From assembly GCA_019745775.1 (NCBI GenBank), contig JAIESR010000079.1:1-41904 (forward strand): 41,904 nucleotides of DNA, given 5' to 3'. The position numbers and the translations under genes were made by a program. Origin of the DNA: Xanthobacteraceae bacterium (GTDB taxonomy: Bacteria; Pseudomonadota; Alphaproteobacteria; Rhizobiales; Xanthobacteraceae). Below the pieces are notes generated by a model. It had not been told where the DNA came from. It searched no databases and was given only the letters and a program-made list of their open reading frames with translations. Of the stretch, positions 8,311-16,519 are shown in pieces; position 1 is the first letter of the stretch; every line of letters begins with the position of its first letter.

Positions 8311-9291
8311 ATGGTGGACTACAATGCTTCCAAGGCTTGCATCGCGCTGCTCGCCGCGGCGCTGCTGGCGACAGCCGCCGTCGACGCCCGCGCGACGGAA
8401 TGGCCCACGCGCCCGGTCACCGTGATCGTCCCCTACCCCGCGGGCGGCAACACCGACACCATGGCGCGGATCGCCGGCGCACGGCTCGGCGCCAGGCTCG
8501 GACAGACCTTCATCATCGACAACCGTGGCGGCGCCAATGGCATCCCCGCCACCGCGCAGGTCGCCAAGGCGGCGCCCGATGGCTACACCGTCGAGTTCGG
8601 CGCGGCCACGCAATTCATCATCATGCCGATGCTGCAAAAGGTCGGCTACGATCCGGAGCGTGATTTCGTTCCGGTCGGGATCGTCGGCGCCGGCGCCTAC
8701 ATCCTCGGTGTCCGCGCGTCGCTGCCGGTGAACACGCTGCCGGAGCTGATTGCCTATGCCAAGGCCAACCCGGGCAAGCTGAATTACGGCACGGCGGGAA
8801 CCGGCGGCATCATCCATCTCGCGTCTGCCCTGCTGGCCGCCAAAGCCGGCATCGAGATGGTGCAGGTGCCTTACAAAGGGGGAGGACCGGCCGTGATGGC
8901 GTTTGTCGCCGGCGAAGTCGATCTCTATTTCGGGAATGCATCGGAGATGATCTCGCAGGCCGCCAGCGGCAAGATCAGGCTGTTGGCGGTATCGGCTGAG
9001 AAGCGACTTCCCGCTTTCCCCAACATGCCGACCGTGAGCGAGTTCTTCCCGGGTTTCAAGATCACGTCCTGGAACGGGTTCCTGGCTCCGGTGGCGACGC
9101 CTCCGGCGATCGTGGAACGGCTGGCCGACGCCGTGGCGGCGGTGGTGAAAGAGCCCGACGTGGTGAAGCGCCTCAGCGATCTCGGCATCGCGCCGAGCGG
9201 CCTCACGACGACAAGGATGGGCGACCTCATCGCCGGCGAGCGCATTTTCTATGCGGAGGCGATCAAGGCGGCAGGGATCAAGCGCGAGTAA
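8311..9291 (+). CDS. TctC/Bug-type solute-binding protein
   Basis: A 326-residue periplasmic binding protein. The Sec signal peptide is IALLAAALLATAAVDARA (cleavage before TEWP). The mature part has the Bug-family layout: WPTRPVTVIVPYPAGGNTDTMAR, FIIDNRGGANG, then APDGYT, NPGKLNYGTAGTGG, VPYKGGGPAVMAFVAGEVD and MPTVSE. It presents carboxylate ligands, probably for an unlinked TctAB or for signalling; the ligand is unknown. An upstream in-frame ATG exists, but the ATG at 8311 is preceded by GGAGAG and directly precedes the signal peptide. Its 3' end overlaps the convergent CinA-family gene by 14 bp. Confidence 0.9.
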   Translation: MVDYNASKACIALLAAALLATAAVDARATEWPTRPVTVIVPYPAGGNTDTMARIAGARLGARLGQTFIIDNRGGANGIPATAQVAKAAPDGYTVEFGAATQFIIMPMLQKVGYDPERDFVPVGIVGAGAYILGVRASLPVNTLPELIAYAKANPGKLNYGTAGTGGIIHLASALLAAKAGIEMVQVPYKGGGPAVMAFVAGEVDLYFGNASEMISQAASGKIRLLAVSAEKRLPAFPNMPTVSEFFPGFKITSWNGFLAPVATPPAIVERLADAVAAVVKEPDVVKRLSDLGIAPSGLTTTRMGDLIAGERIFYAEAIKAAGIKRE

Positions 9292-9811
9292 CGGCGCGGT
9301 CCCCCAGCAGCCGCTGCACCTCGCGCAATGCGTCGATCATCGCTCGCTCCCGCACGGCATCGCGGCCGATGTCACCATAGTTCCGCTCGAGCACCGACGG
9401 CGGCAATGATTTCCGGGCCACCGCCATGCAGACCAGCCCCACCGGGTTGCCGTCCTCGTCGGGACTCGGACCGGCGACGCCGGTGATCGCGATCGCCACA
9501 CCGGCCGGCGAACGCTCGAGCGCGCCCTCAGCCATCGCGGCGGCAACCTCGGGCGACACCGCGCCGCGGGGTCCGTCCAGCAGCTCCGGTGCTATCCCGA
9601 GTGCGGCGGTCTTGTTGGCCTTGGTATAGGTGACGAAGCCGCCATGCAGGAGCTCGGCCGCGCCCGGCGCTTCCGAAAGCGCGCTCGCCAGCAGGCCGCA
9701 GGTGCAGGACTCGGCCGTCACGATGCCGAGCCGGCGCTCCCCGGCGAGCGCGAGCACGCGCGCGGCCAGCGTGGCGAGATCTGTCGAGCTCAGACGGGCG
9801 GCTCCGGCCAT
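9278..9811 (-). CDS. CinA-family nicotinamide-nucleotide amidohydrolase
   Basis: A 177-residue stand-alone CinA C-terminal (PncC-type) domain. It hydrolyses nicotinamide mononucleotide to nicotinate mononucleotide in pyridine-nucleotide recycling. The motifs are VTAESCTCGLLASALSE with the catalytic Ser/Lys region, GGFVTYTKANKTAALGI, SPEVAAAMAEGA and AITGVAGP. The usual TAESCTGG reads TAESCTCG here, a Gly-to-Cys change next to the nucleophile. Length is normal for the single-domain form. The ATG at 9811 follows a Rhizobiales-typical MAGA start without a strong Shine-Dalgarno. It is divergent from the PurC-PurE fusion; a degraded second copy of its 3' part lies at 8065-8152. Confidence 0.88.
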   Translation of the reverse strand: MAGAARLSSTDLATLAARVLALAGERRLGIVTAESCTCGLLASALSEAPGAAELLHGGFVTYTKANKTAALGIAPELLDGPRGAVSPEVAAAMAEGALERSPAGVAIAITGVAGPSPDEDGNPVGLVCMAVARKSLPPSVLERNYGDIGRDAVRERAMIDALREVQRLLGDRAVTRA

Positions 9812-9980
9812 TCAAGGAAGAGAACACGGCACCACCCCGGTCAGTTCCTGGCCGCCGTGAAATCCACCGGCAGACAACGGATTGTTGAAAGGCCCAGGAT
9901 GGCCGGTAAATACGCTTGGTACCGGCCGCCCCGGACACTATCCTTCGGCGCTTCTCTTGACAGGAGAGGCGAAGAAAGCC

Positions 9981-11288
9981 GTGGACGCCAAGACTCCTCC
10001 CGCCGCAAAGCCCACACCGGGCGCGCTGGTCGCCGAAGGCAAGACCAAGCGGATCCATAAGGTCGCCGGCAGCGCCGATCTCGTGACGCTCGTCGCGAAG
10101 GACGACATCACCGCCGGTGACGGCGCCAAGCACGACGTCATCCCCGAGAAGGGCCGGCTCGCCACGCGCACGACCTGCAATGTGTTCCGCCTGCTGAAGG
10201 CGTGCGGCATCCCGGTCGCGTTCGAGGAGCAGGACTCGGAGACGTCGTTCATCGCGCCCGGCTGCACCATGCTGCCCTACGAGGTGGTGACGCGCCGCGA
10301 AGCGCACGGCTCCTATCTCAAGCGCCATCCGCACATCGCCAAGGGCCATCTGTTTCCGCAATTGCTGGTCGAGTTCTATCTCAAGACCAAGAACAAGGAC
10401 TGGAAGGGCAAGCCGCTGGTCGCCGACGATCCGCTGATGGATTTCGCCGACGGCGCCTCGCAGATCAGGCTGCTCAATCCGGCGAAGCCGCTGGTCGGCC
10501 AGGCGCCGTTCCTGATCCTGCCCGCGTCCGACTTGCTGACGTCGGACGACGAGTGGACGATCTTCCCGGAGATGCGGCGTATTGCACGCCAGACATTTCT
10601 GGTGCTCGAGAAGGCGTGGCAGCTGCAAGGCGGCACGCTGGTCGATCTCAAGGTCGAGTTCGGCACCGACAGCCAGGGGCGCCTGCTCCTCGCCGACGTC
10701 ATCGACAACGACTCCTGGCGCGTGATCGAGGGCGGCTCCTATATCGACAAGCAGGTCTACCGCGATGGCGGCGCGCTCGACGACGTGGCCGCGAAGTACC
10801 GGCGCGTCGCGGAGATCACCGACCGCTTCCAGCTGCCGCGCCAGCGCATCATCCTGTGGCGCGGGTCGGACACCGACGCGACCGCGCCGTTCGAAGCGGC
10901 GCTCGGCGAGCTCAAGGACCTGATGACCGTCGTCACCTGCTCCGCGCACAAGGAGCCGGTCAGGGCCGCGACCACGCTCCATCGCATGGCGCAGGAAATC
11001 CCCGACACCGTCCTGATCGCCAATGTCGGACGCTCGAACGGCGCCGGGCCGACCTTGGCGGCGATATCGACCGTGCCGGTGATCACCGTGCCCGCGAGCG
11101 CCGAGGCGTTTCCCGAGGACGTGTGGTCGGCGCTGCGGGTTCCGGGCAAGGTGCCGGTCATGACGGTGCTCGATCCGTCCAACGCGGTGCTGGCGGCGCT
11201 GAACATCCTCGCCGCCCGCACCCCCCGCATCTACGCGCATGTGCGTGCGGAGATCGAGTCGCGCACGGCGAACACGATTTTGGTCTGA
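9981..11288 (+). CDS. PAICS-like PurC-PurE fusion (SAICAR synthase / AIR carboxylase)
   Basis: A 435-residue bifunctional purine enzyme. Residues about 10-285 are SAICAR synthase: EGKTKRIHKV, KDDITAGDG, CGIPVAFEEQ, CTMLPYEVVTRREAHGSYLK, LVDLKVEFG and LADVIDNDSWRV. Residues about 290-435 are a PurE-type AIR carboxylase: WRGSDTDATAPFEAAL, TCSAHKEP, VGRSNGAGPTLAAIS, PVITVPA and DVWSALRVPGKVPVMTVLDP. The order PurC-then-PurE and the wording around GRSNGxGP and DVWSxLR match animal PAICS rather than separate bacterial PurC and PurE. The frame opens upstream at a TTG, but I chose the GTG at 9981 because the domain starts just after it and AGGAG lies upstream. Whether it replaces or supplements ordinary purC/purE genes elsewhere cannot be told. 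Confidence 0.88.
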   Translation: MDAKTPPAAKPTPGALVAEGKTKRIHKVAGSADLVTLVAKDDITAGDGAKHDVIPEKGRLATRTTCNVFRLLKACGIPVAFEEQDSETSFIAPGCTMLPYEVVTRREAHGSYLKRHPHIAKGHLFPQLLVEFYLKTKNKDWKGKPLVADDPLMDFADGASQIRLLNPAKPLVGQAPFLILPASDLLTSDDEWTIFPEMRRIARQTFLVLEKAWQLQGGTLVDLKVEFGTDSQGRLLLADVIDNDSWRVIEGGSYIDKQVYRDGGALDDVAAKYRRVAEITDRFQLPRQRIILWRGSDTDATAPFEAALGELKDLMTVVTCSAHKEPVRAATTLHRMAQEIPDTVLIANVGRSNGAGPTLAAISTVPVITVPASAEAFPEDVWSALRVPGKVPVMTVLDPSNAVLAALNILAARTPRIYAHVRAEIESRTANTILV

Positions 11289-11310
11289 TCCCGCGAGCGC
11301 GGTCGCGGGT

Positions 11311-11470
11311 GCCGTGCCCTCGCCCCGCTTGCGGGGAGAGGGCGACGAGGTCTCTCAACACGACGGACTGGGTGAGGGGTGTGCGTTCGCGGAGCGATAC
11401 CCCTCACCCATTCCCCATTGTTGCAACGCTGCGGCTGCCCTCTCCCGCAAGGGGAGAGGGCGCAATAATG
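11311..11470. repeat. Intergenic palindromic repeat, copy 1
   Basis: A roughly 160-bp element whose ends are CGCCCCGCTTGCGGGGAGAG... and ...CCCTCTCCCGCAAGGGGAGAGGGCGCAATNATGA, with inner arms GGTGAGGGG and CCCCTCACCC. It shares its first 60 and last 30 bases with the copy at 11906. The remainder of 11471-11647 shows no gene. Confidence 0.8.
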
Positions 11471-11647
11471 ACCGCCCCGCACCGCTGTAAGGACCAAATG
11501 CGATAGCCCTACCGCACGCGGGGCCCCCGGTTTTGCTCCCGGTGCGCAGCGGTGCCCCGTCCGTGTCCCGGTGGCGGCCCCGCGTCGCGCGGGGTAGACT
11601 TGCTGATGGAAGACGACAGCCAACGAAGCCAATAGCCAAGGCGCACC

Positions 11648-11887
11648 ATGATTCGGACCGTTTTGTTGTTCGTTCTCGCGGCGGGCTTTATCGTCCCGAG
11701 GGCAAACGCCGAGGAGTTAAATCAGTACTGCCAAATTCTAGTGATTGCACATTACGCAAAAACACCGCCGCAAAAAATTCGGGAGTACGTCAGACGTTGC
11801 AGTCACAGCCCGGTTAGTTGCAACGCCGCACTCAAGGTTCTGCGCGCTCGCAAGCTGCCGACGCATGGCCTCGTCTGTGGGAGATGA
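11648..11887 (+). CDS. Small exported cysteine-containing protein, unrecognised
   Basis: A 79-residue protein with a clear signal peptide, MIRTVLLFVLAAGFIVPRANA, then a mature part of about 58 residues beginning EELNQYCQ. Four cysteines remain after cleavage (about 28, 51, 58, 77), enough for two disulfides in the periplasm. I do not recognise the family. It is A+T-richer than its neighbours and sits between two direct copies of a palindromic repeat, so it may be a recent acquisition. The ribosome-binding site is weak (AAGGCG). It could be a chance frame, but the signal peptide plus Cys pattern argues for a gene. Confidence 0.5.
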   Translation: MIRTVLLFVLAAGFIVPRANAEELNQYCQILVIAHYAKTPPQKIREYVRRCSHSPVSCNAALKVLRARKLPTHGLVCGR

Positions 11888-11905
11888 CCCGCCGTAGCGC
11901 GCATT

Positions 11906-12077
11906 GCTGTGCGCTCGCCCCGCTTGCGGGGAGAGGGCGGCGAGGTCTCTCAACACGATGGACTGGGTGAGGGGGACTCTCCACACGACGTCGTGTTGAT
12001 GGCCCCTCACCCACTTTGAATGCGCTGATGGTTCAGCGCTGCCCTCTCCCCGCACGCGGGGCTAGGGCGCAATCATG
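11906..12077. repeat. Intergenic palindromic repeat, copy 2
   Basis: Second copy in the same orientation as 11311-11470, with nearly identical ends and a diverged centre (ACACGACGTCGTGT). From 12078 to 12352 I see no gene; the sequence is mixed in composition. Confidence 0.8.
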
Positions 12078-12352
12078 AGTGCCGCCTTGGTGGCTCGAAA
12101 ATGCGTCGCAAACCTTGTGATAGCCGGTGCATAGCATTGTGCGGTGGCATCGCGAAAGCGTGCGCTTGTGCCGTCGTTATCATCAGACTTACGCTCATTA
12201 CATCGAAATAATTTGACGCGGGCTTGCTTGCACCTATCGTCGTGCCGTCCTGCGTACATGGCGCGTCATCGCCCTGCCGGAGTCGTCCGGGCGACACCGC
12301 CCGTCCGCCACCACGAGCGGAGCGTGCGAACGCACCCACGTCACGTCGGAGG

Positions 12353-12446
12353 GCACACAGTGGTAAGAGCCGTAAGAATGTAAGAATCGAACTTAAGTCA
12401 ATGATTGCTCTCAAGAATAAATCTTACACCCCAATCTTACACCCGG
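12353..12446 (+). repeat. GTAAGA-repeat element, copy A
   Basis: GCACACAGTGGTAAGAG is followed by two further GTAAGA units at 7-9-bp spacing, then an A+T-rich stretch, then two inverted units AATCTTACACC. The same arrangement occurs on the opposite strand at 28090-28195. Direct GTAAGA units facing inverted TCTTAC units can fold into alternative stems. The function is unknown. Confidence 0.65.
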
Positions 12447-12554
12447 CGTACGCGGTGAAAGAAGACACCGCCGGCCGCCGCGGTGAGGGGCCAAACCGCG
12501 GCGGGCCGCGCGAGCGCGATGATGGTTGGCAGCACTGCTATGAACGCGCGCCGC

Positions 12555-13562
12555 CTACAGCTTCTTGATGCCGGCCTGAGCGATGATGTCGCGGAACATC
12601 GCCACCTCCTTGGTGACGCGCGCCATATGGCCCTTGCCGTCCCGCGCCGTCACCTCGAAGCCCGACTGCGTGAGCTTCGCGCGCATGTCCGGCCGGTTGA
12701 GGATTTCCAGCGCAGACTTCTCGAGGGTACGCACAATCTCCGGCGGCGTCTTCACCGGCGCCATCAGCGCGGTGTAGGTGTCGAACACGAAATCCTTGTA
12801 GCCGGCCTCGATCATGGTCGGGATCTCCGGCAGGTCGTGCCAGCGCGAGGTGCCGGTGACGGCGAGACCGAGGAGGTTGCCGGCCTTGATCTGCGGATGC
12901 GCTGGCGCGAGCACGCCGGAGGAAAGCTGCACCGTGCCGGCGATCACCGACTTGAGCGCATCGCCGCCGCCCGCGAACACCACGGTTGCCATCTCCTGCA
13001 GCCCTTCGCGCTGCTTGAGCACCTCGGCCTGGAGCTGCGGCGTGGTACCGATCGGGGGCGTCGCGACGTTGAACTTCGACGGGGCCTTCTTCGCGAGCGC
13101 GACAAACTCCTTCATCGTCTTCGGCCCGAGGTCGGGCTTGATCGCGAACACATGTGGCGAGACCGCGAGCTCGCAGATCGCGGAGAAATCCTTGAACGGA
13201 TCGTAGGGCAGCTTTTCGTAGAGCCCGGGATTGACCGAATAGGCGCTGGTCGTGAGCAGGATGGTGTAGCCGTCCGGCTCGGCGCGGGCGGCAAATCCCA
13301 TGCCGATATTGCCGCCGGCGCCGCCGCGGTTCTCGACGAAGAACGAGCCGCCCATCGACTGCTGCAGCGCCGCCGCCATGATGCGCGCGATGATGTCGGA
13401 CGGACCGCCAGGCGTATTGGCGACGATGATCCGCACTGGCCGTTCCGGGTACGCGGCCAGCGCAGACGTGACGCGCAGGATCGCAGGCGCCGCGACGCCC
13501 AACGCCAGCGCGCCCTTGATCACACGGCGCCGGGACGGCGTGGCAACGGTCTTGGTCTCCAT
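12555..13562 (-). CDS. TctC/Bug-type solute-binding protein, Tat-type signal
   Basis: A 335-residue binding protein with a twin-arginine signal: SRRRVIKGALALGVAAPAIL, cleaved after SALA. The mature part shows YPERPVRIIVANTPGGPSDIIAR, FFVENRGGAGGNIG, PDGYTILLTTS, PYDPFKDF, VVFAGGGDALKSVIAG and LPEIPTMIEAG, the Bug/TctC layout. Tat export implies folding before export. The ATG at 13562 has GGGGAG 7 bp upstream; an ATG at 13568 would overlap that site. It is divergent from an NCS2 nucleobase permease 196 bp away, which may share its regulatory region. A stem-loop (13603-13619, GCCCGTC/GACGGGC) lies between them. Confidence 0.9.
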   Translation of the reverse strand: METKTVATPSRRRVIKGALALGVAAPAILRVTSALAAYPERPVRIIVANTPGGPSDIIARIMAAALQQSMGGSFFVENRGGAGGNIGMGFAARAEPDGYTILLTTSAYSVNPGLYEKLPYDPFKDFSAICELAVSPHVFAIKPDLGPKTMKEFVALAKKAPSKFNVATPPIGTTPQLQAEVLKQREGLQEMATVVFAGGGDALKSVIAGTVQLSSGVLAPAHPQIKAGNLLGLAVTGTSRWHDLPEIPTMIEAGYKDFVFDTYTALMAPVKTPPEIVRTLEKSALEILNRPDMRAKLTQSGFEVTARDGKGHMARVTKEVAMFRDIIAQAGIKKL

Positions 13563-13758
13563 GGGCATTCTCCCCGCCCCCTCCCTTCCCTCCCCCCGCA
13601 TAGCCCGTCGAAGACGGGCGTGAACGCCCTTAACCGGGGGAGGGTTAGGGTAGCCTTATTTGGCCTGCATGCTAGGGAGTTACGGCAAGCGCAGCAACCA
13701 CCCGCCATCGCGACACGATGGCTCTCCGAAGACCGCTGGAGACACCTTTATCGACCCC

Positions 13759-15516
13759 ATGAATTCTCCTAGCCTGATCCGCGGGACGGGAACGGGGCGC
13801 GTCGACGCCATGGCGGAAGCAAAGAAGCCGGCGGGCCTGATCTATGGGCTGAACGATACCCCGCCCCCGGCGATCATCGCGCTGAACGGCATCCAGCACG
13901 TCGGCCTTATCGCGATCAATCTCGTTTATCCGGTTCTCATCTTCCGCGCCGCGGGCGTCCCGGCCGACACCATCGCCAACTTCCTGGCGCTCGGCATGCT
14001 CGTGCTCGGCGTTGCGACCTTCCTGCAGGTCTCGCGCGCCGGCCCGGTCGGCTCAGGATTCATGTGTCCGGCAACGTTCACCGCGACTTATTTCGTTCCC
14101 TCGTTGCTGGCGGCCAAGATCGGCGGACCGCCGCTCGTCTTCGGCATGACCGTATTCGCCGGCATTCTGGAAACCGCCCTGGCGCCGCTGCTCAACCGGC
14201 TGCGGGCGATTTTCCCGCCGGAGATTTCAGGCCTCATCATCGTGATGATCGGGCTGTCCGCCGCGGTCTCGGGCCTGCGTTCGGTCCTGGCACCGGACGC
14301 GACGCCCGTGAGCGTCGCCGAATGGTGGGTGGCCGGCATCACCATCGCATCGATGGCGGTTCTCAACGTCTGGGGCACGGGACCCCTGCGCATGCTATGC
14401 GCGCTGATCGGGCTCGTCATCGGTTACGTCGCGGCCACGTCGATGGATCTGGTCGGCGCCAACATGACGTCCGTAAGCAACGCGTCATGGATCGGCCTGC
14501 CGCATTTGTCCGATGTCGCTTGGTCGTTCGATCTGGCGATCGCGTTGCCATTTGCCATCGCCGCCGTCGCGGCCGCGATGAAAGCGGCCGGCACCATCAC
14601 AATGTGCCAGCGCATCAACGACGCGAACTGGGTGCGTACCGACATGACGTCCGTCACGCGCGGCGTGCTGGCCGACGGCTTGTCGACCACCCTCTCCGGC
14701 GCATGCGGCGGCACCGGAACCAACACATCGACGCCGGCGGTCGGACTCTCGCAGGCGACCGGGGTCACCAGCCGCATCGTGGCCATCGCCGTCGGCGCGA
14801 TCTTTGTTCTGCTCGGGATATTGCCGAAGCTGACGGCGCTGCTGGCGGTCATGCCGCGTTCGGTCATGCTGCCGGCGCTGCTGTTCACGATCACGTTCAT
14901 CCTCGTCAACGGCCTGCAGGTGCTGACGTCGCGCCTCTTCGACGTGCGGCGCACGCTGGTGATCGGGCTGGCGTTGATCATCGGCGTGTCGATCGAGGCG
15001 TTTCCGGGCATCGCGGCGGCCGCGCCGCCGTCGATTGCACCGATCATCGGCTCGTCCATGGTGTCCGCGACCGTGGCCGCGCTGGCGCTGAACCTCGTAT
15101 TCCGCATTGGCGTCCGAAAAACGGCCCGGCTGACGTTCGAACACGGCGAGACCGACCACCAGAAGATTCAGGACTTCTTCGAGACGCAAGCCGCCGTTTG
15201 GGGAGCGCGGCCGGACGTCGCGAAGCGCGCCACGTTCGGCGTGCTGCAGCTCATCGATGTCGTGGTGGAGGAATTCTGGACCGGCGGACCGATTACGATC
15301 GAAGCCAGCTTCGACGAGTTCAACCTGGACGTCCGCGTCATCTATCGCGGCGAGCCGCCACCGCTACCCGATCGTCGCCCGACCAACGATGAGATCATGG
15401 AGAGCGAGCAAGGCGCCCGCATGCTTGCCGGCTTCATGCTGCGCCGTAACGCCGACCGGGTGCGCGCCGACAAGCAAGCCGACAGGGCGCGCGTCCATTT
15501 CCATTTCGATCACTGA
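13759..15516 (+). CDS. NCS2 nucleobase permease with C-terminal anti-sigma-like domain
   Basis: About 585 residues. Residues about 25-450 form an NCS2 (uracil/xanthine/urate) permease with a dozen or more membrane segments and the motifs GIQHVGLIAINLVYP, GSGFMCPATFTATYF, PPEISGLIIVMIGLS and CGGTGTNTSTPAVGLSQATG. After the last helix comes a cytoplasmic tail resembling an RsbW-type HATPase anti-sigma domain: GVLQLIDVVVEEFWTGGPITIEASFDE, then LDVRVIYRGE, then QGARMLAGFMLRRNADRV. The N-box Asn and the DxGxG loop are absent, so ATP binding is doubtful. The next gene, convergent 16 bp away, encodes a STAS protein, the natural partner of such domains. The start is uncertain: 13759 or 13810. It presumably transports purines, perhaps with a switch. 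Confidence 0.8.
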   Translation: MNSPSLIRGTGTGRVDAMAEAKKPAGLIYGLNDTPPPAIIALNGIQHVGLIAINLVYPVLIFRAAGVPADTIANFLALGMLVLGVATFLQVSRAGPVGSGFMCPATFTATYFVPSLLAAKIGGPPLVFGMTVFAGILETALAPLLNRLRAIFPPEISGLIIVMIGLSAAVSGLRSVLAPDATPVSVAEWWVAGITIASMAVLNVWGTGPLRMLCALIGLVIGYVAATSMDLVGANMTSVSNASWIGLPHLSDVAWSFDLAIALPFAIAAVAAAMKAAGTITMCQRINDANWVRTDMTSVTRGVLADGLSTTLSGACGGTGTNTSTPAVGLSQATGVTSRIVAIAVGAIFVLLGILPKLTALLAVMPRSVMLPALLFTITFILVNGLQVLTSRLFDVRRTLVIGLALIIGVSIEAFPGIAAAAPPSIAPIIGSSMVSATVAALALNLVFRIGVRKTARLTFEHGETDHQKIQDFFETQAAVWGARPDVAKRATFGVLQLIDVVVEEFWTGGPITIEASFDEFNLDVRVIYRGEPPPLPDRRPTNDEIMESEQGARMLAGFMLRRNADRVRADKQADRARVHFHFDH

Positions 15517-15532
15517 AGGAGAGCTCAAAGCA

Positions 15533-15871
15533 CTACGCCAGCCGGGCGATGCCTTCCTCGCGCGAGCGATAGATCGCGAAGTAGTCGGTCAGGCCGCCGA
15601 GCTCCAGCACCCGCATGACCTCGGCGGTGATATTGCAGAGCGCGAGACGGGAATCGTTCTTCTGCGCGAGGCGCATGGCCACCAGCAAGGCGCGGCATCC
15701 CGCGCTGCTGATGAAAACCAAGCGCTTGCAATCGACCATGACGCGGTTGCGGCCGGACTGGAGCAGCGAGACCAGCCGCTCCTCGAATGGCTTGGCGGCG
15801 CTGCCGTCGACACGGCCATCGATGTCGAGGATCGTGATCTCGCCATCCTGCTCTTCGGCGATCGTGATCAT
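15533..15871 (-). CDS. STAS-domain protein (anti-anti-sigma factor type)
   Basis: A 112-residue single STAS domain of the SpoIIAA/RsbV type. It shows the opening strand EITILDIDGRVDG, then MVDCKRLVFISSAGCRALLVAMR, where S56 in ISSAG aligns with the phosphorylated Ser of SpoIIAA, and the closing LELGGLTDYFAIYRSREEGI. In the classic partner switch such proteins bind an anti-sigma kinase and are controlled by Ser phosphorylation. Here the only visible partner is the degenerate HATPase-like tail of the convergent permease; no sigma factor or phosphatase gene lies in the window. The ATG at 15871 has only weak Shine-Dalgarno support. Confidence 0.9.
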   Translation of the reverse strand: MITIAEEQDGEITILDIDGRVDGSAAKPFEERLVSLLQSGRNRVMVDCKRLVFISSAGCRALLVAMRLAQKNDSRLALCNITAEVMRVLELGGLTDYFAIYRSREEGIARLA

Positions 15872-16001
15872 TGTCTCGCGCCCGGATGGATTCGGCGCCT
15901 GTACGGTTGCTTACGGTGTCGTGATTGTATCGATGGCTCAAACGTTAGTCTATCTCGCCGATCGATGATACGGTGATCGCGACAGAAAGGGACCGCTCAC
16001 C

Positions 16002-16478
16002 ATGATTCTCGGATTCACGCCGTTTACCTGGCTTCACACCATACTCAGCCTCGTGATGCTGGTTGCAGGCTTCGTCGTGGTCAAAGACCTGCTCCGCTCG
16101 CATATCGACAACACCTGGATGGCGGTTTTCCTGATCAGCGGCGTGCTGACCAACGTCACCGGCTTCGGCTTCCCGTTCAGCCGCTTCACCGAGTCCCACT
16201 ACACCGCAATCGTCTCCCTGATCTTCCTGGCGGGGGCTTTCCTCGGGCTCTACGTGTTCAAGCTCGCCGGCGCCTGGCGCTGGATCTTCGCGATCAGCGC
16301 CGTCCTGGCGTTCTACACCGACGCCCTCGTCACCATCGCGCAGATCTTCAAGAAGATCCCGGCCCTCGGCGCGCCGACCGCCAGCACCGAGCCGCAGTTC
16401 ATCGCCGCGCAGCTGCTCCTGCTGGCAATCGTCGTCTGGCTGTGCGTGAAGGCCTTCCGGCAATTCCGGCCGGCGTAA
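16002..16478 (+). CDS. Four-helix inner-membrane protein, unknown function
   Basis: A 158-residue hydrophobic protein with four predicted membrane segments: TWLHTILSLVMLVAGFVVV, MAVFLISGVLTNVTGF, AIVSLIFLAGAFLGLYVF and WIFAISAVLAFYTDALVTI, plus a fifth hydrophobic stretch near the C-terminus (AAQLLLLAIVVWLCVKAF). Similar small proteins are widespread in proteobacteria with no assigned role. An AAAGGG Shine-Dalgarno precedes the ATG at 16002. It follows the STAS gene divergently by 130 bp and converges on a flavin reductase. I cannot name a function. Confidence 0.7.
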   Translation: MILGFTPFTWLHTILSLVMLVAGFVVVKDLLRSHIDNTWMAVFLISGVLTNVTGFGFPFSRFTESHYTAIVSLIFLAGAFLGLYVFKLAGAWRWIFAISAVLAFYTDALVTIAQIFKKIPALGAPTASTEPQFIAAQLLLLAIVVWLCVKAFRQFRPA

Positions 16479-16519
16479 GGCCGCTACTTCGCGCGCCGAT
16501 AACGGTTCTGACCGATGCT

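Noticed and set aside
9528-11240. 570-codon antisense open frame across the PurC-PurE fusion
   Set aside because: It covers two conserved genes (the PurC-PurE fusion and part of cinA) and shows no family motif.
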